Below are positions 61,350 through 64,000 of a DNA stretch of 64,000 bases, piece after piece; position 1 is the first letter of the stretch; each line of letters starts with the position of its first letter. A model generated the notes under the pieces. The model did no database searches. It had not been told where the DNA came from and saw nothing but the letters and a program-made list of their open reading frames with translations. The stretch is from JAXGXJ01 sp963816155 (lineage in GTDB: Bacteria; Actinomycetota; Thermoleophilia; RBG-16-64-13). The stretch spans positions 632,366 to 696,365 of the forward strand of contig CAWFJE010000010.1 of NCBI GenBank assembly GCA_963816155.1. Reading direction: 5' to 3'. The translations under genes and the position numbers were made by a program.

Positions 61350-61740
61350 GAGATAGACGGCGACCACGTCGTCTACTTCAGCCCCAGCACCCCCCAGCTC
61401 TTCCGGACGCGATGGAGGTGATGTCTTCCTCTACACCATCTCCACCGGTGAAACGAGACGCTTAACCAGCGACGCCGACACCAGATTCAACCACCGGCTG
61501 ACCGTGAAGGGGAACATGGTGACGTGGCTCTCCGCGACCAGAGTGAGCGAGGAGGGGCCGTTCGCGGGACACACGTCGCTAGTCCTCCACGACGTCGCCA
61601 AGAACGAGACGGTCACCTTGGCCGCGGGGGAGCCGGGATCCGGCGACCCGGGCGGAGGCGGCGCAGGCGCTGGGGAACGTCCTAGGGAAGGAAGGGCGCT
61701 TGGCACCATCGACCACGTAAGCTCGCGGGCCCTCGCGTGC
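61350..61740 (+). pseudogene. TolB-like beta-propeller remnant
   Basis: Two frames encode parts of a WD40/TolB-like propeller. The first reads EIDGDHVVYFSPSTPQLF; the second, from about 61420, reads DVFLYTISTGETRRLTSDAD and VKGNMVTWLSATRVSEEG, with repeated blade-like motifs. Neither has a start, signal peptide or full set of blades. It is the eroded end of a larger protein. Confidence 0.55.
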
Positions 61741-61979
61741 CCATGAAGACCCTGAAGGATCTGCTGGAGGGGGTCGGGCTCAGCAATGTGGTCACCTATT
61801 TGAACTCGGGGAACGTGGTGTTCGAGTCCGGGCTTGACGTCTTCGCTCTGACGCAAAGAGCTGCCCTGCCATCGTGTGTCGGCCATGATCGATACGGGAT
61901 TCTGCCTATGAGTTGGTATGACGTCGAATGCATCAGATGTGGAGAGGCAAGGTCCGAGCGCTTGTTCCCTCTGAAGTAG
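61737..61979 (+). pseudogene. DUF1697 N-terminal remnant
   Basis: A short frame begins MPMKTLKDLLEGVGLSNVVT and continues YLNSGNVVFES, nearly identical in style to the first helix and strand of DUF1697 proteins, but the preceding VALLRGINVGG segment is missing and the sequence after 61830 bears no relation to the family. It ends with CIRCGEARSERLFPLK, probably unrelated. A deletion or fusion remnant. Confidence 0.6.
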
Positions 61980-62151
61980 GACAACCACCCAGATGGGCGC
62001 CTTGCCGTGTTGCGGGCTCAGTTCCCGGCCGCTACGATCTCCGCTCGCGAGTTCACGGGCGCTGGCACGTCTGCATCAAGGCGATCATCAGGTACCATTG
62101 CTACTATGGTCGACGTGCTGGTGCCGGCGTTCTGGCTGTGGGAGAGAGCCT

Positions 62152-63594
62152 GTGTTTAGAGATCTTCGCAGCTTCCTGGATCTGCTCGAGCGGGAGGGTC
62201 AACTAGTCCACTGCTACGACGAGCTGTCGCCAGAGCCGGAGGTGCGGGCCCTCATGCGGGGGGCGGCCGACATGGGGCCCACCGGTCCAGCCGTCATGCT
62301 CCACAACATCCGGGGCTACCGAGGGAAGCGGCTGGTCGTGAACGTGCATGGCTCTTGGGCCAACCACGCTCTGATGCTCGGGATGCCGAAGACGACTGGA
62401 CTCAAGGAACAGTTCTACGAGATCGACCGGCGTTGGGACGCATACCCCGGCGAACTAACATGGGTGGATAATCCAGCGTGCCGGCAGGTCGTACTCGAAC
62501 GAGGCTTCAATCTGCTGGAGTTGCTGCCGCTCTGCAAGATCAATGAGCACGATGGGGGCTTCTATCTCTCCAAGGCGTCGGTGGTCTCCAACGATCCGGA
62601 CCGTCCCGGCGACCTCGACACCGAGAACGTGGGCATCTACCGGTTGCAGGTACTGAGCGGGGATACCCTGGCCATGCAGGGCCTCCCGTTCCACGATATC
62701 GCCGCTCACATCCGCAAGGCCGAGATACAGGGTCAGCCTCTGCCGGTCGCGGTCTGTCTGGGGGTGGATCCGATGCTCAGCCTCGTGGCGAGCACCCCAC
62801 TTCAGTACGACCAATCGGAGTACAAGTACAGCGCGGCGCTGAGCGGCGCGCCTCTCGAACTCTGTAAGACCTCCGACGGCAACCTCGACGTGCCGGCTGG
62901 GGCGGAGTTTGTGCTGGAGGGCGAAGTGGTGCCCCGCGTCCGCGTGCCGGAGGGTCCGTTCGGAGAGTTCACCGGGGGGTATTCAGGCGCTCGGCGTCAG
63001 GTGATGATCAGGGTGAAGCGGGTGACCCACCGGACTGATCCGATTCTGGAGAACCTGTACATCGGCCGGTCGTGGAACGAATGCGACACGCTGCTCGGTC
63101 TTCCCACCTGCATTCCCATCTACAGGCAGATCAAAGAGACGATGCCCGAGGTGAAGGCGGTCAACGCCCTCTACCAGCATGGGCTGACGGCTATCATTGC
63201 CACCGAAAGCCGGTTCGGCGGATACGCGAAGTCGGTGGCCTTCCGGGCGGCCTCCACTCCTCACGGCATCGCCAACATCAAGAACATCATCCTGGTCGAC
63301 GGCGACGTCGATCCATTCGACCTGAACCAGGTCATGTGGGCCATGTCGACGCGCATCCGAGGACCGCAGGACGTGATCGTCATCCCCGGCACCCCTGGTC
63401 ATCCACTGGACCCAGGCTCTATGCCGGCCGGTATGAGCTGCAAGGTGCTCATCGACTGCACCACCCCGGTGCCTCCGGAACCCACGATGCGAGACGTAAG
63501 AATGGTGGGCGCCATCGAAGGGGCGGCCTACTTCCAGGGACTCTTGTCAGACCTGCAGTCGGATCTACAACGCAAGAACGGCGGAGTCGACTAA
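62152..63594 (+). CDS. UbiD-family decarboxylase (hydroxyarylic acid decarboxylase subunit C type)
   Basis: 480 residues from GTG 62152, where the conserved FRDLRSFLDLLEREGQLV begins. It uses prenylated FMN to decarboxylate (or carboxylate) aromatic or alpha,beta-unsaturated acids. Marks: LLPLCKINEHDGGFYLSKASVV, GDLDTENVGIYRLQV, VLEGEVVPRVRVPEGPFGEFTG and a catalytic Glu-Arg-Glu style network suggested by EGPFGEF. It overlaps the subunit D gene by one base (TAATG). The UbiX-type subunit B, which makes the cofactor, is not in the window. Confidence 0.92.
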   Translation: MFRDLRSFLDLLEREGQLVHCYDELSPEPEVRALMRGAADMGPTGPAVMLHNIRGYRGKRLVVNVHGSWANHALMLGMPKTTGLKEQFYEIDRRWDAYPGELTWVDNPACRQVVLERGFNLLELLPLCKINEHDGGFYLSKASVVSNDPDRPGDLDTENVGIYRLQVLSGDTLAMQGLPFHDIAAHIRKAEIQGQPLPVAVCLGVDPMLSLVASTPLQYDQSEYKYSAALSGAPLELCKTSDGNLDVPAGAEFVLEGEVVPRVRVPEGPFGEFTGGYSGARRQVMIRVKRVTHRTDPILENLYIGRSWNECDTLLGLPTCIPIYRQIKETMPEVKAVNALYQHGLTAIIATESRFGGYAKSVAFRAASTPHGIANIKNIILVDGDVDPFDLNQVMWAMSTRIRGPQDVIVIPGTPGHPLDPGSMPAGMSCKVLIDCTTPVPPEPTMRDVRMVGAIEGAAYFQGLLSDLQSDLQRKNGGVD

Positions 63595-63809
63595 TGAAGT
63601 GCGTACGGTGTATCGATGGCGATGTCGAAGTCGTGGCCAGAGCTCCCGACGGTAGTGGAGCATGGGAGATCTTCCGCTGCACCCGCTGTAACTACGGCTG
63701 GAGAAGCAGCGAGCCGGAGAGCATCACCGACCCGGCCAAACGTGACCCGTTCTTCCAGCTGGAGAATACGGACCTCTCCACTCTGGTGAGCCCGTTGCCC
63801 CTGCCCTGA
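63594..63809 (+). CDS. Small zinc-ribbon subunit D of a hydroxyarylic acid decarboxylase
   Basis: 71 residues starting at ATG 63594, which shares a base with the UbiD stop. Two Cys pairs, MKCVRCIDGD and FRCTRCNYGW, form a small ribbon, then SITDPAKRDPFF. This matches the VdcD/ShdD type subunit that accompanies UbiD-like subunit C in vanillate and 4-hydroxybenzoate decarboxylases of anaerobes and bacilli. It is needed for activity in those systems; its role is structural or regulatory. Confidence 0.85.
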   Translation: MKCVRCIDGDVEVVARAPDGSGAWEIFRCTRCNYGWRSSEPESITDPAKRDPFFQLENTDLSTLVSPLPLP

Positions 63810-63859
63810 CCTGAGCCGGACGGCCGCGGCGCAAGAGCTCGGCCCAGATACGACCGTTC

Positions 63860-64000
63860 ATGGCAGGGCTGTTCGGATCGGGGTCAAGCATCCGTCATTT
63901 GGTCTCCTGGATCCAACAGGCGCTGGAGGAGTCGGTCAAGTCGGCCCGTGTTCCGGAGACAGTCTTTGGCAGCGCCTTCTGGGAATCCATCACAAGGTGG
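63860..64000 (+). CDS. Start of an unrecognised ORF running off the window
   Basis: ATG 63860 opens a frame without a stop to the window end (MAGLFGSGSSIRHLVSWIQQ and on). No convincing ribosome site precedes it and 47 residues are too few to assign a family. Position next to the UbiD/subunit D pair makes a related gene possible. Confidence 0.35.
   Translation, partial: MAGLFGSGSSIRHLVSWIQQALEESVKSARVPETVFGSAFWESITRW

Noticed and set aside
1..64000. CRISPR array, prophage or intact insertion sequence
   Set aside because: No regularly spaced repeats, integrase, transposase or phage structural genes were seen on either strand.

Overview
This is a GC-rich bacterial chromosomal window with compact, often translationally coupled genes (ATGA, GTGA and TTGA overlaps), frequent GTG and TTG starts and clear Shine-Dalgarno sequences. 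There is no rRNA, no convincing tRNA, no CRISPR array, no phage and no intact insertion sequence. The gene content suggests an anaerobic or microaerophilic heterotroph: a molybdopterin oxidoreductase with a ferredoxin subunit, a UbiD decarboxylase, oxalate/formate-type MFS carriers, hydantoinase/oxoprolinase, FAD oxidoreductases, an Hdr-like redox operon and two selenoproteins. An anaerobic high-GC lineage such as Actinomycetota or Chloroflexota is plausible, but nothing here fixes the taxonomy.

The main result is a pair of paralogous selenoprotein genes (1899-3668 and 23389-25176, both minus). A conventional reading splits each into two ORFs at a TGA. Read as selenocysteine, each TGA gives one continuous protein of 589 or 595 residues with a UxxC redox motif (U-D-G-C and U-P-G-C), conserved sequence on both sides, and a G/C-rich hairpin at the bacterial SECIS distance. 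The second hairpin has a GGUC apical loop like that of E. coli fdhF. The N-terminal part matches the UGSC family of (seleno)proteins, and both copies carry the same roughly 450-residue C-terminal region. The first copy has a near-ideal promoter followed by a perfect 16-bp palindrome; the second is followed 6 nt later by a radical SAM gene.

A second notable unit is a nine-gene minus-strand operon (44001-47774): an HdrA-N-like protein, a two-cluster ferredoxin, a DGC-domain protein fused to a GcvH-like lipoyl domain, two more DGC-domain proteins, an ArsR regulator with a CVC motif, and three small thioredoxin-like proteins. It looks like a lipoyl/thiol redox module under metalloid- or thiol-responsive control.

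Layout. 0-2 kb: peroxiredoxin, frameshifted DUF169 gene. 1.9-3.7 kb: selenoprotein 1. 3.8-10.2 kb: minus-strand metabolic genes (MBL-fold lipoprotein, EamA exporter, esterase, frameshifted SDR, enolase-superfamily enzyme, possible cupin). 10.2-16.2 kb: a decayed stretch with esterase, VapC, STAS, MFS and TetR remnants around an intact MFS carrier and a CocE hydrolase. 16.2-22.4 kb: rhodanese lipoprotein, LuxR regulator, molybdopterin oxidoreductase, lipocalin. 22.5-28.8 kb: radical SAM, selenoprotein 2, MMPL exporter with TetR. 29-38.7 kb: MFS carrier, SagB-hyuA-hyuB-FAD operon with a divergent TetR and its operator, second FAD oxidoreductase. 38.9-43.8 kb: NfeD-like protein, lipoproteins, membrane Mrr-like nuclease, cyclase. 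44-47.8 kb: DGC/lipoyl operon. 47.8-61.3 kb: EamA transporter, META lipoprotein, oxoamine-synthase-like enzyme, GGDEF/HD-GYP sensor, RsgA, PEP-synthase-like protein, MMPL exporter. 61.3-64 kb: decayed beta-propeller and DUF1697 pieces, then a UbiD/subunit D pair.

Many single-base frameshifts interrupt otherwise well-conserved genes. Some may be sequence errors rather than true pseudogenes, so these entries are marked as broken but recognisable.
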